This document shows positions 1 through 8,735 of a DNA stretch of 64,000 nt, one piece after another (within the stretch, counting starts at the first letter, position 1; each line of letters begins with the position of its first letter). Both the position numbers and the translations under genes were made by a program. A model generated the notes under the pieces. It saw only the letters and a program-made list of their open reading frames with translations, was not told where the DNA came from and did not search any database. The stretch is from contig NZ_PDKG01000001.1 in assembly GCF_004116725.1 (NCBI RefSeq), positions 1 to 64,000 of the forward strand. Reading direction: 5' to 3'. This DNA is from Arcobacter sp. CECT 8986 (lineage in GTDB: Bacteria; Campylobacterota; Campylobacteria; Campylobacterales; Arcobacteraceae).

Positions 1-1262
1 TAAAAACCCATGTGTTAAATGATGAATATAAACATGTAGAGAATAACTCAAAACTATTAGTAGAAAATGATAAAGAAGAGACAATCCAAAAAGACTCAAT
101 CATAACAGTAGGAGAAGAGGAAAGAAAGAGTATAAAAGCAAATAAGATTTTAACTGTTGAGAAAGAGTCTATTACTACTATTAAAAATGATTGTGAAGAG
201 CATATATTAGAGGATTTTATTACAATTGTTAAAGATGATTTAAAGACAATAGTAGAGAATAATGTAATAAAACGTATAAAAGGTACAAAAACTGAATATA
301 TAGAGCAAGATGTAAAGAAAAAATATCTACAAAATATGTTTTTGCAAATTGGTAAAGATTATAGGTTAGATGTAATAAATTCATATCACTTAAAGGCTAA
401 TACTGTAAAATATCAAGCAAACACAATTGAACTAGAAGCGACTAATGGAATTAGTTTAAAATGTGGAGGAAATGTATTTACTGTTGACCCTTCTGGAATA
501 TTTTTAAAAGCTGGAACTGTTGATACAACATCATCTAATGGTGGAGTAAGTGCAAAAGATGTAGCAAAAGTAGAAATACCTAAACCATTATATGAAAAAG
601 TAAGAGTAGTTGAACTAATTCCTACAATTACAAAACAAGATGATTTAACACAAGTTTTAGAGTATGAAGCTATTGTTGAGAAGTTTTATAATGGTGTTTG
701 GAGTAAAACTACTGATTTAACGCCTACTCAAGAAGCTCAATTACAATGGTATTTTATTAAAAACAATGATGAATCTGATAAAGATATTTTAACAGATAAT
801 CCAACAAATGATAATATTACTATTAATGGATTAAAAATGAGTGTTACTTTAGAAGAAGAGAATATTTATAAAGTAGGACATGCACACTGTTTTGTAAGTA
901 ATAGTGAAGAAGAAGGATATACACAAACACAACTTGCAAGATATTTAGAAGTTGAAGATATAGTTAGCTCTCATATTTCACAAGAAGAAGGTGAATGTAT
1001 AGCTGTACTAAATGTAGAAGAACCAAGACAAGAAGAGTTAGCACAAATTAGATGGAATATAGAAGATACACAAAGAGAGATTTATAATGGGAAAGAGACA
1101 ATTATTCATAATCTAAAAGAAGAAAAAGTTTATGAGATTAACTTTTTAGCATACATTGATGGTAAAATTCAAGATGCAGCTAATACAAGACTTACATTTG
1201 ATAAAAATGAAGAGAAAAATGTAAAAAATAATACAACAATGAATAATAAACAGGAATCATAA
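1..1262 (+). CDS. vgrG: Type VI secretion VgrG spike protein, C-terminal part (5' end outside window)
   Basis: The reading frame is open to the left edge of the window, so the N-terminal gp27/gp5-like part is missing. The visible part begins with short repeats that alternate charged and beta-forming residues (about residues 1-110 of the visible part), like the VgrG beta-helix needle. A DUF2345-like segment with NGISLKCGGN and DPSGIFLKAG (about 143-168) follows. After it comes a further region of about 220 residues, rich in beta-type sequence and without a catalytic motif I recognise. The family forms the trimeric tip of the T6SS tube and carries effectors. The next gene starts directly at the base after the stop codon, and a lipase gene follows, so this looks like a VgrG-effector module. 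The extra C-terminal region may dock the effector; that is inference. Confidence 0.78.
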   Translation, partial: KTHVLNDEYKHVENNSKLLVENDKEETIQKDSIITVGEEERKSIKANKILTVEKESITTIKNDCEEHILEDFITIVKDDLKTIVENNVIKRIKGTKTEYIEQDVKKKYLQNMFLQIGKDYRLDVINSYHLKANTVKYQANTIELEATNGISLKCGGNVFTVDPSGIFLKAGTVDTTSSNGGVSAKDVAKVEIPKPLYEKVRVVELIPTITKQDDLTQVLEYEAIVEKFYNGVWSKTTDLTPTQEAQLQWYFIKNNDESDKDILTDNPTNDNITINGLKMSVTLEEENIYKVGHAHCFVSNSEEEGYTQTQLARYLEVEDIVSSHISQEEGECIAVLNVEEPRQEELAQIRWNIEDTQREIYNGKETIIHNLKEEKVYEINFLAYIDGKIQDAANTRLTFDKNEEKNVKNNTTMNNKQES

Positions 1263-2363
1263 ATGAAATTAATAATAAAACTAATATTACAAATAACTTT
1301 ATTTACAATATTATTAAATGCTCAAGAATTAAAAAAAAGTGAATATGATATAAATAAATGTATAAAGATAACATATACAAAAGAAGATATAAAAAATTAT
1401 AAGAAACTAATAGAAGAGGGTGAGCTACAAGGATATAGTTGTGCTGGTATATACTATACAAGGCAAGGTAATTTTGATGAAGCAATAAATTACTTTAATA
1501 AAGGAAAAGAAAAAGGAAGTATAGAATCATATGCACAACTTGGCAGTTTATATTTAAGTTTTTTACATGATAATAAAAAAGCAGTTAAAAACTTTAAAAT
1601 AGCAGCAAATGCAGGACATGGAAAAGCTGCACATAATTTGGGTGTGTATTACTATAGAAACTTTAAATATGATGAAGCATATAAATGGTTTATAAAATCA
1701 TATGAAACAGGAGATTTAAACTCACTAATTTCTATTGGATTAATGTATATAGACCAAAAAAAATATGATGAAGCAATAGATACTTTTAAAAAAGTTGGTA
1801 AATTAGGTGAACCAAGAGGTTATTATGAATTAGGAACTTTTTACCAATTAAATAAAGACATGAAAGATAAAGAAAAAGGAATTAAATACTATAAAAAATG
1901 TTATGAAATGGGATATGGGAAATGTGCTTCTGCAATAGGAGAGTATTATGAAGAAGATAGGAAAGATTACAAAAAAGCAATTGAGTGGTATAAAAAAGGT
2001 GTTAAACTTCAATATAGAGGTTCTCTTCAAAAATTAGGTCTTTTATATGCAACAATATTAAAAGATTTTAATAAGTCAATTTATTGGTATAAGAAATGTT
2101 ATGAAAAGTTCAACTATTCAGGATGTGCTGCTGATATAGGATATACATATCAAATAGATTTAAAAGATTATAAAAAAGCTGAAAAGTGGTATAAAATAGG
2201 ATACAAATTAGGAAGTGGAAAAGCTGCAAATAATTTAGGATATATTTACAATTATACATATAAAGATGAAAAAAAAGCGATTGAATGGTATAAAAAAGCT
2301 GCTAAACTAGGTCATAAAAAAGCTATTAATAAACTAAATGATTTAGGAATATCATATGAGTAA
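1263..2363 (+). CDS. Secreted Sel1/TPR-repeat protein, probable T6SS immunity protein
   Basis: 366 residues. An N-terminal signal peptide is visible (hydrophobic stretch of about residues 4-19 ending in LLNAQ). The rest is a run of about eight Sel1/TPR-type repeats with the pattern AIEWYKKxxxLGxxxAxxxLGxxY. It starts at the base after the vgrG stop codon and overlaps the lipase gene by 8 bases, so translation is probably coupled. Periplasmic Sel1-repeat proteins are known partners and immunity proteins of T6SS phospholipase effectors. The position between vgrG and a lipase, plus the export signal, supports an immunity role; a chaperone or adaptor role is the main alternative. Confidence 0.72.
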   Translation: MKLIIKLILQITLFTILLNAQELKKSEYDINKCIKITYTKEDIKNYKKLIEEGELQGYSCAGIYYTRQGNFDEAINYFNKGKEKGSIESYAQLGSLYLSFLHDNKKAVKNFKIAANAGHGKAAHNLGVYYYRNFKYDEAYKWFIKSYETGDLNSLISIGLMYIDQKKYDEAIDTFKKVGKLGEPRGYYELGTFYQLNKDMKDKEKGIKYYKKCYEMGYGKCASAIGEYYEEDRKDYKKAIEWYKKGVKLQYRGSLQKLGLLYATILKDFNKSIYWYKKCYEKFNYSGCAADIGYTYQIDLKDYKKAEKWYKIGYKLGSGKAANNLGYIYNYTYKDEKKAIEWYKKAAKLGHKKAINKLNDLGISYE

Positions 2364-5007
2364 TGATATAACTATAGGAAATGCCTTTCATAAAGTAGGT
2401 GAAGTTGCGCATATAAATGAATATTGTACACAAGATAATAAACCGATAGAAGATGATATAAAAACAAGAATAGCTTATATTATAATCTCAAATGAAGATA
2501 TAAAAGAACTATTAGACTCAACTAGCGATAAACAAACTATCTTAAATACTACAAAAGATAAATATAGCTCATATTTACTAAATGGTGTACAACAAGAATC
2601 ACAAGAAAATAAAATATTAACTTATGACAAATTAAAAGGTGTAACAGAACAAATAGTTGATAAAAAATTAATAACTCTTTGTAGTGTAAAACTTTATAAC
2701 TGTAAATCTTATGGAAGTGTATTAAAAGCAAAAAAATATCATCATGCCTATAAAAAAGTATTAAATGAAAATTTAAAAGAAAATCTTGATAAAAAAAGTA
2801 TCTCTTGTTTAACTTTTACTAAAAATAGTTGCCAACAGATTCTAAAACAAGAAGATAATAAATCTTTAAAAATAAATAAAGATACACAACCTTATATAAT
2901 AATATCAATGCCATATGTATACAATATAAAAGAAAACTCTAAAAACAAAGAATTAGAAAAGATTTGTTATGAAGATAAAATAATAGCTTCTTATTTGCCT
3001 GAAGTAATAGTAGAATATGGAGTATTTTTTGATGGTACAAAAAATAATATATATAATATAGATTTTTATAGAAATTTTATGAAGTTTTTAAAAGAGCCTG
3101 CAAAAGATATAGAAAATGAAATAAATGAAAATGATGAATTAGAAGACAGAGAAAAACTAAAAGATAGAAAACAAGGAACAATAGAAGAATACATCCTTTC
3201 AATAGATAATCCAGAATTTACAAATGAAACAAAAAAAATAATTATAAATCAAATGGAAAAGGCTTCAATAAGATATTTTGATAGTAAATCGGTTTTTATT
3301 GTAGATACAAATAAAAATAAAGAGAAAATTATAACTACAAAAAAAGCAGAAGAAGACGCTAAAAAAGTATTTGAGTATTTACTTGATATAAAAAATAGTA
3401 AAAAAAATGCTAAAGAGAAAACTATCTCAGAATATATAATTGAAAAAATACTTCCAGATGATGATAAAGAAAGTAGCTTTACAAATGGTGAAACAAATGT
3501 TAGTAGATTATATGAATTATATGATGGTGATGATGTAAAGAAAAATGTAGATAACCTTCCAAATACAAGATTTAAACTTTATGAAAGTGGTTCTGGAACA
3601 TTTAATCCTTTTATACAAAAAGATTATGAAGATGATTCTATTTGGGGATTAGGTTTAGGAACAGGAGAGAGTGGAGTAATAGCACACTGCTTATATGCTT
3701 GTATAAAAATTGCAGAACAATTAAGAAAAGCTTCAATAACACATATGGATGAATTAGTTTTAGATACATTTGGATTTAGTAGAGGTTCAACTAGTGCACG
3801 ACATTTTATTTGTACTTTATTAAAAAACACTACCTTATTAAAAAATACAAAAAGAGATTATACAGTAAAGCCAAAAAATAATAAAGATATATTTTATGAA
3901 CTCTTTGGAAGTAATGGATATGTGAGAATAGGTAATAAAACTATATTTAATCCACTTCGAACAGATATAGAATATATTAATCCACATAACCATGATTATG
4001 ATAAAGTTTATAATCCTTTTTATAAAGAAAAAGAACTTGTAATAGATTCAATCTCTTTTAGATTTGTAGGAATATACGATACTGTAACACACTATGGAGT
4101 AATGCAATCAAATGATTATGATGATTTAAATATTAATTTTTTTGAAAACGACAATAATAAAAAACTAGGTCATGTAGTTCATCTAATGGCTGATGATGAG
4201 TTTAGATATAACTTTGAAGCATACTCTATTTTTACAAGTATAAATAAACATTATTATAAAGAGAGCACAGAAAAAAGAAAAGATGGTGGTCCAAGATTTG
4301 AAGAGTTTTATGTTCCTGGAGCTCATGCAGATGTAGGAGGGGGATATAATGAAGAAAATGAATTGATTTATCTTGGTGATTTTATAATAGAAGATAAAAA
4401 AATACCAGAATATTTGGAGAAAAATATAGAAAAATGGAATAATAAATATAACTGGTTAAAAACTAATGCAGTAATACTAAAAGACTCTAAAAAAGATATT
4501 GATAAATTAAAAGAAAAACCAGAAAAAGAAGGTTTTTATTATTATATAAAGAATGTATATAGTTTAGAACAAAGAGAACATATATGGGGTGATTTATTAA
4601 ATTGGCAATATCATTTACACTTATATATGTATAAACCTAAAGTATCAAATAAATATGAACATGTAACAATGAAACTAATGTATGATAAAGCTATATATCA
4701 AGATTCAATAACTCAAAGTAATAAAAAAGATGAATTTGAGATTGTTCCTCTTGGAAACTTTGTTAAAGAATACAAATTTAATGAAGATAGTATATTGACT
4801 AGTACATATGAGAGTTTAAAAAAACATGGTATTTTAAAAATAGAAGATAATGATACATACAGAACTTTAAAAGATAGCTATTTGCATCACTCTTCACAAG
4901 TTGGTAATTTTGTAAATAAACCTTCAGATGAAGAAAAGTCTGGTTTTGAACTATATGGTAAAAGAGTTATTTATTCTACTGAGGGTAAAGAATTTACCAG
5001 AAATTAA
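2356..5007 (+). CDS. DUF2235 (Tle1-like) T6SS lipase effector
   Basis: 883 residues. The DUF2235 alpha/beta-hydrolase signature is present in order: YGVFFDGTKNN (about 221-231), the nucleophile elbow GFSRG with Ser475, VGIYDTVTHYG with Asp575, and PGAHADVGGGY with His657. These are the expected Ser-Asp-His triad of Tle1-type phospholipases. The 220-residue N-terminal region and an insertion at about 240-400 are highly charged and not recognised. There is no signal peptide, as expected for a T6SS cargo. The gene sits behind vgrG and a putative immunity gene with which it overlaps. The likely activity is hydrolysis of membrane phospholipids in a rival cell; the substrate position (A1 or A2) cannot be read from the sequence. 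Confidence 0.82.
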   Translation: MSNDITIGNAFHKVGEVAHINEYCTQDNKPIEDDIKTRIAYIIISNEDIKELLDSTSDKQTILNTTKDKYSSYLLNGVQQESQENKILTYDKLKGVTEQIVDKKLITLCSVKLYNCKSYGSVLKAKKYHHAYKKVLNENLKENLDKKSISCLTFTKNSCQQILKQEDNKSLKINKDTQPYIIISMPYVYNIKENSKNKELEKICYEDKIIASYLPEVIVEYGVFFDGTKNNIYNIDFYRNFMKFLKEPAKDIENEINENDELEDREKLKDRKQGTIEEYILSIDNPEFTNETKKIIINQMEKASIRYFDSKSVFIVDTNKNKEKIITTKKAEEDAKKVFEYLLDIKNSKKNAKEKTISEYIIEKILPDDDKESSFTNGETNVSRLYELYDGDDVKKNVDNLPNTRFKLYESGSGTFNPFIQKDYEDDSIWGLGLGTGESGVIAHCLYACIKIAEQLRKASITHMDELVLDTFGFSRGSTSARHFICTLLKNTTLLKNTKRDYTVKPKNNKDIFYELFGSNGYVRIGNKTIFNPLRTDIEYINPHNHDYDKVYNPFYKEKELVIDSISFRFVGIYDTVTHYGVMQSNDYDDLNINFFENDNNKKLGHVVHLMADDEFRYNFEAYSIFTSINKHYYKESTEKRKDGGPRFEEFYVPGAHADVGGGYNEENELIYLGDFIIEDKKIPEYLEKNIEKWNNKYNWLKTNAVILKDSKKDIDKLKEKPEKEGFYYYIKNVYSLEQREHIWGDLLNWQYHLHLYMYKPKVSNKYEHVTMKLMYDKAIYQDSITQSNKKDEFEIVPLGNFVKEYKFNEDSILTSTYESLKKHGILKIEDNDTYRTLKDSYLHHSSQVGNFVNKPSDEEKSGFELYGKRVIYSTEGKEFTRN

Positions 5008-5039
5008 ATCATATATAATTAATAATATTATTTTAACCT

Positions 5040-5075
5040 AATTTTTAATATTATTTTGTAATAATGTTAAAAATT
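5040..5075. repeat. Long AT-only hairpin before the 326-residue membrane protein gene
   Basis: Arms AATTTTTAATATTATT (5040-5055) and AATAATGTTAAAAATT (5060-5075) pair over 16 positions, one being a U-G wobble, around the loop TTGT. It lies between the lipase stop codon and the AAGG ribosome binding site of the next gene. It may slow or end transcription, or hide the binding site. It has no classical U-tract. Confidence 0.6.
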
Positions 5076-5089
5076 ATTAAGGTTGACTA

Positions 5090-6070
5090 ATGGATTTTAA
5101 TACATATGCAAATATCTATGAAGAACTTATAAATACTACAACAAATAAATTAAATTCTAAATATTTTATTGATAAATATTCTTTAACACATGTAGAATTA
5201 AAAACCATACTAGTTAAGATAAAAGAAAATGAATACATTAGTAAAGAGAACAAGGTATTAAAAGACATCCTTTTTGAACTAGAAGAATATAAAGCAGATT
5301 TTTCTATTTTTTCTAAAATAAAAAGTAAAAAAAGTGATGATATTTATATTGAAACTAATAAAAAAATAGTTGATGAAACTAAAAAGAAAGATAATTTCAT
5401 AGTAATACTTTCTAATATAAAAGAAGATTTTAAATCAAAACTTAAAAATATTAATATCAAAAAAGATCAGTATATGAAGTTTGGAATAGGGGCCTTTGGA
5501 ATATTATTAATATTTTCAATTACAACATTTATTCTAAGTAGCAGTAATAGTAATACTGAAAAAAAAGAGCATATATCTGCTTTAGATACTAAAGAAATTA
5601 ATACAAATATAAAAAAAGTTGTAACACTACAAGATAAAGATGTAAATGTAGAGAATTCTAATGAAGATTTATTATCTAAGAAAGAAGAAACAGATACTAC
5701 TAAAACTTTAGATACTATAAAAAAAGAAAAAGTTGTAAATGTTGAAGAAAAACTAGATAGTATAAAAGTAATAAAAAATGAAAAAGAAAATAGGGTTAGA
5801 GCTATTATCACTATAGATGAAAGAAAAGAGCAAATAAAGCCTAAGACTAATGTATCAAAAAATAGTTCTAATAATAAATTAGCTATCAAAAAAGAGTTTA
5901 ATAATATTAAAGATGATTTAACATATGAAAATCATATGATTAAGTATAAAAATAAATACTATAAAGAAAATGATATTCTAGAGGGATATAAAATCTTTAA
6001 AATTACACCTGTATATGTTAAGTTTGAAGATACGAAAACAAATATTAGAAAAAGAGTTCTATTAAATTAA
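5090..6070 (+). CDS. Single-helix membrane protein with GspB/PilP-like C-terminus, unknown function
   Basis: 326 residues, not recognised as a known family. Residues 1-128 are charged and mostly helical. One clear transmembrane helix lies at about 131-150 (FGIGAFGILLIFSITTFIL). A long charged linker rich in Lys, Glu and Asn follows (about 155-275). The last 50 residues contain ENDILEGYKIFKITPVYVKF, which resembles the small beta domains of type II secretion/type IV pilus GspB or PilP proteins. This suggests a cytoplasmic N-terminus and periplasmic C-terminus. It follows the lipase gene after 82 bases holding a hairpin, and is followed 23 bases later by a lipoprotein gene with an AAAGGAG site. 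A link to the T6SS module is only positional. Confidence 0.6.
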   Translation: MDFNTYANIYEELINTTTNKLNSKYFIDKYSLTHVELKTILVKIKENEYISKENKVLKDILFELEEYKADFSIFSKIKSKKSDDIYIETNKKIVDETKKKDNFIVILSNIKEDFKSKLKNINIKKDQYMKFGIGAFGILLIFSITTFILSSSNSNTEKKEHISALDTKEINTNIKKVVTLQDKDVNVENSNEDLLSKKEETDTTKTLDTIKKEKVVNVEEKLDSIKVIKNEKENRVRAIITIDERKEQIKPKTNVSKNSSNNKLAIKKEFNNIKDDLTYENHMIKYKNKYYKENDILEGYKIFKITPVYVKFEDTKTNIRKRVLLN

Positions 6071-6093
6071 AAAATTAAAGGAGTACCGTAAAT

Positions 6094-6468
6094 ATGAAGA
6101 GATTTCTATTTTCTGCATCATTGGCTATAAGTGTAATATTTAGTGGTTGTAGTATGAAAGATGAAAATGTTGAGCCTAAGAAGCTAGAGAAGCAACAAAG
6201 TCTAAATGAACAGTACCATATAAATGAAAAACAAGGTTATACATTTTTTAAAATGCAAACTAATCCAATTGAAGTTTTTGTATATGATGGAGACTATAAA
6301 ACAAATGAAGTTTTAAACGATACAAAAATAAAAAGTTCTTTTTATTTAAAAGGACGTTTACTTAGAATTGAAAAAGTATATAAGACAAAATATGATGACC
6401 ATTATGGTAAAATATCAAAAAAAGGTTTATTTGTATCAATGGATGATTTGGTACAATACAATAAATAG
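6094..6468 (+). CDS. Small lipoprotein of unknown function
   Basis: 124 residues. A type II signal peptide is clear: charged start MKR, a hydrophobic core, and the lipobox FSGCS with Cys19 as the lipidation site. The mature part is polar, contains TFFKMQTNPIEVFVYDGDYK, and has no motif I recognise. The start is supported by AAAGGAG 13 bases upstream. It is the last gene before a 7-base-pair hairpin and xerH, so it probably ends the transcription unit that starts in the T6SS module. A lipidated immunity protein is possible, but nothing in the sequence proves it. Confidence 0.65.
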   Translation: MKRFLFSASLAISVIFSGCSMKDENVEPKKLEKQQSLNEQYHINEKQGYTFFKMQTNPIEVFVYDGDYKTNEVLNDTKIKSSFYLKGRLLRIEKVYKTKYDDHYGKISKKGLFVSMDDLVQYNK

Positions 6469-6485
6469 TAGTCTTTTTAAGACTA
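6469..6485 (+). terminator. Hairpin after the lipoprotein gene
   Basis: TAGTCTT (6469-6475) and AAGACTA (6479-6485) form a 7-base-pair stem with loop TTT, starting at the base after the lipoprotein stop codon. What follows is AT-rich (TTATTTAAG) but is not a clean U-tract, so it is a weak terminator candidate. Confidence 0.5.
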
Positions 6486-6526
6486 TTATTTAAGCTTAGG
6501 GTGTTTTAAAGATATTTATAATACAA

Positions 6527-6548
6527 TTTGGAAATTATACTTTCCAAA
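6527..6548. other. dif-like inverted repeat upstream of xerH (candidate difH)
   Basis: TTTGGAAA (6527-6534) and TTTCCAAA (6541-6548) are perfect inverted arms around the 6-base spacer TTATAC. The 6-base spacer between palindromic arms is the geometry of a Xer dif site. The repeat lies 27 bases before the xerH start codon. The Campylobacterota dif site is reported near xerH. It could instead be an operator of xerH; I could not compare it with a known difH consensus. Confidence 0.45.
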
Positions 6549-6575
6549 AGTAAAATATAAATAAAAGGCTTTTTA

Positions 6576-7628
6576 ATGAAATACCCATTAGATTGTGAAA
6601 ATAGCTTTGATAAGACATTTCTATTTTGGTTATGCAGATTTCTTAGAAATAAAATAACATCACTATCCAATCGACAAGTAACAAATAAAGATAGGCTTGC
6701 GCAAATACTACATGAATTAATTCAAGGATACTCATCTATTGATGAATTAAAAGATACAATAAAAGAAGTTAGAAATATAGGAATAAATAGTATTCATGTA
6801 TATTTTATACCACTTCAAAAATTATACACATTCTTATGCAGTTTTGGTGCAGGTTCATTAAAAGAAATAGATGAAGAGTTGTTAAGTGATTTTCTTGCTT
6901 CGCAAACAGCAAATTTATCAGATGCAACGAAAAAGAATTATAGAATCGCCCTAATCTCATTTTTTGGATATATAGATAAACAAAATGAAGAAAAAAATGG
7001 TTTTGTTCATAGATTTGGAATTGAGCTTAAAAACTGGGGAGGTTTATCAGGAAAATCAGGTACAAAACTACCCTCTTTTATGAAAAAAGATGAGATACAA
7101 AGATTTATTGAAGGTATCGATGCATATCCTTTTAGTGCTAAAATAGCAGCTAGAAATCGTTTAATTATAAAAACTATACTATATACAGGAATTAGGGTTA
7201 GTGAGGCTATTAATATTGACCTTAAAGATTTTAATAAAGATGAAGATGCTTATATTATTCAAGTAAGAGGAAAAGGTAATAAACCAAGAGTTGTAATGAT
7301 AAAAGAATCAATAATTATAAATGATTTAAAGGAGTGGTTTGAATATAGAGTATGTGAGGATAATCTTCTTTTTTGTAATCAAAAAGGAAAAGCTCTAAGT
7401 CAAGCTTACATTAGTAGTATTGTAGAAAAAATTCTTTTAAGTGTTGGTATTCGAAAAGAAAAAAATGGTGCACACATGTTAAGACATACATTTGCGACAA
7501 TGCTTTATCAAAAAAGTAAAGATTTGATTTTAGTTCAAGAATCATTAGGACATGCAGATATAAATACTTCTAGAATATATACACACTTTGACAAAGAGAA
7601 ACTAAGAAAAACAACAGATATATTTTAA
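6576..7628 (+). CDS. xerH: XerH-type tyrosine recombinase
   Basis: 350 residues. An N-terminal SAM-like core-binding domain (about 60-165) is followed by a tyrosine recombinase catalytic domain. The catalytic set is visible: Arg in TGIRVSEA, Lys in RGKGNKPR, HMLRHTFA (His and Arg), the His of ESLGHADI, and the Tyr nucleophile in RIYTHFD near the C-terminus. The protein is longer than XerC/XerD and has the N-terminal shape of the single XerH recombinase that resolves chromosome dimers in Campylobacterota. It stands alone between the T6SS region and the convergent che operon. A dif-like repeat lies just upstream. Confidence 0.85.
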   Translation: MKYPLDCENSFDKTFLFWLCRFLRNKITSLSNRQVTNKDRLAQILHELIQGYSSIDELKDTIKEVRNIGINSIHVYFIPLQKLYTFLCSFGAGSLKEIDEELLSDFLASQTANLSDATKKNYRIALISFFGYIDKQNEEKNGFVHRFGIELKNWGGLSGKSGTKLPSFMKKDEIQRFIEGIDAYPFSAKIAARNRLIIKTILYTGIRVSEAINIDLKDFNKDEDAYIIQVRGKGNKPRVVMIKESIIINDLKEWFEYRVCEDNLLFCNQKGKALSQAYISSIVEKILLSVGIRKEKNGAHMLRHTFATMLYQKSKDLILVQESLGHADINTSRIYTHFDKEKLRKTTDIF

Positions 7629-7647
7629 TAGGGTGAACTACCCTATT
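7627..7647 (+). terminator. Terminator between xerH and cheB
   Basis: AATAGGG (7627-7633) and CCCTATT (7641-7647) form a 7-base-pair stem with loop TGAACTA. The stem overlaps the stop codons of both convergent genes. The + strand then reads TTTCTTCTGTTTTT, a good U-tract for ending xerH transcription. The other side is less U-rich. Confidence 0.7.
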
Positions 7648-8722
7648 TTCTTCTGTTTTTAGAAAAATCAACTATATAATCAGCAATTTCATCTAAAGGA
7701 ATAATATCTTTTACAGCATTTGCTTCAATTGCTTTTGCTGGCATACCAAAAACTACGCAAGTTTCTTTATTTTGTGCAACTGTATATGCACCATTATCAT
7801 GTAGCTCTTTCATTGCAATTGTTCCATCATCTCCCATACCTGTCATCATGACAGCCATAGCACCACCACCCGCACTATTGTTTACAGATCTAAACAATAC
7901 ATCAACACTTGGTTTGTGATGACTAACTTTTTTTGTATCTAAAAGTTTTGTAACATACTTTCCATCTCTTCTTTTTTCAATTGTTAAGTGCATATTCCCT
8001 GGAGCTAAATATGCATGTCCATGTTCTAAAACCATTGCATCTTTAGCTTCATATACAATCACATTTGAATTAGCATTTAATCTTTGTGCAAAAGAAGAAG
8101 AGAAACCATAAGGTATGTGTTGAGTAATTACAATAGGGGGTAAATTAGAAGGTAATCTTTTGAAAACTTTTAATAAAGATTCCACTCCACCTGTTGAAGA
8201 GCCAATAGCAATTACTTTACTTCCTGAAAATGTAGCTTGATTTAATTTGATTACTTCATCTGGATGAATTTTGTATTCTATTTCATGAACAGTTTTAGAT
8301 TTTACTGGTTTTAAAGGTTTTGGTTTTTTTAAAGTATATCTTTTAAGTAAGAAAGTAAGATTAAGTAATGTATCTTTTATTCTTGCTTGAAATTTAACCA
8401 TTGATTCACCATTTTCAGGTTTAGGAATAAATCCCACTGCACCATCATCAAAAATGTCATTTCCTCTAACACTTTCACCAGAAACTACAACTGCTGGCAT
8501 AGGGTGAAGTCTCATTAAATTTCTTAAAAAAGTAACTCCATCCATTTTTGGCATATTAATATCAATTGTTACTAAATCAGGTTCATATTGCTTGATTTTT
8601 TCTCTTGCATCGTATGCATCCATAGCATCTGCAATAACCTCAAACTCGTCAATTGAATTTATCATATCTTTTAGAATTCTTCTCATTGATGGGGAATCAT
8701 CTATAACTAATACTGTATACAT
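7643..8722 (-). CDS. cheB: Chemotaxis protein-glutamate methylesterase CheB
   Basis: 359 residues in two domains. The receiver domain (about 1-120) has the acidic pair Asp8-Asp9, the phosphorylation site Asp54 in TIDINMP and the Lys of IPKPE. The CheB methylesterase domain (about 165-355) has the nucleophile motif GSSTGG (174-179), QHIP with His202 and MTGMGDDG (293-300). It removes methyl groups from chemoreceptor glutamates when phosphorylated by CheA. It is the last gene of the che operon, 13 bases after cheD. Full length and with all catalytic residues, so it should be active. Campylobacter and Helicobacter have shortened or absent CheB, so the complete two-domain form is a distinguishing point. 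Confidence 0.93.
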   Translation of the reverse strand: MYTVLVIDDSPSMRRILKDMINSIDEFEVIADAMDAYDAREKIKQYEPDLVTIDINMPKMDGVTFLRNLMRLHPMPAVVVSGESVRGNDIFDDGAVGFIPKPENGESMVKFQARIKDTLLNLTFLLKRYTLKKPKPLKPVKSKTVHEIEYKIHPDEVIKLNQATFSGSKVIAIGSSTGGVESLLKVFKRLPSNLPPIVITQHIPYGFSSSFAQRLNANSNVIVYEAKDAMVLEHGHAYLAPGNMHLTIEKRRDGKYVTKLLDTKKVSHHKPSVDVLFRSVNNSAGGGAMAVMMTGMGDDGTIAMKELHDNGAYTVAQNKETCVVFGMPAKAIEANAVKDIIPLDEIADYIVDFSKNRRK

Positions 8723-8735
8723 ATATTCTCATTTC

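Noticed and set aside
5467-5889. 140-codon open frame on the - strand inside the 326-residue membrane protein gene
   Set aside because: It is antisense to a Lys/Glu-rich linker, and its Ser/Phe/Val/Leu repeats are what the complement of such a linker gives.
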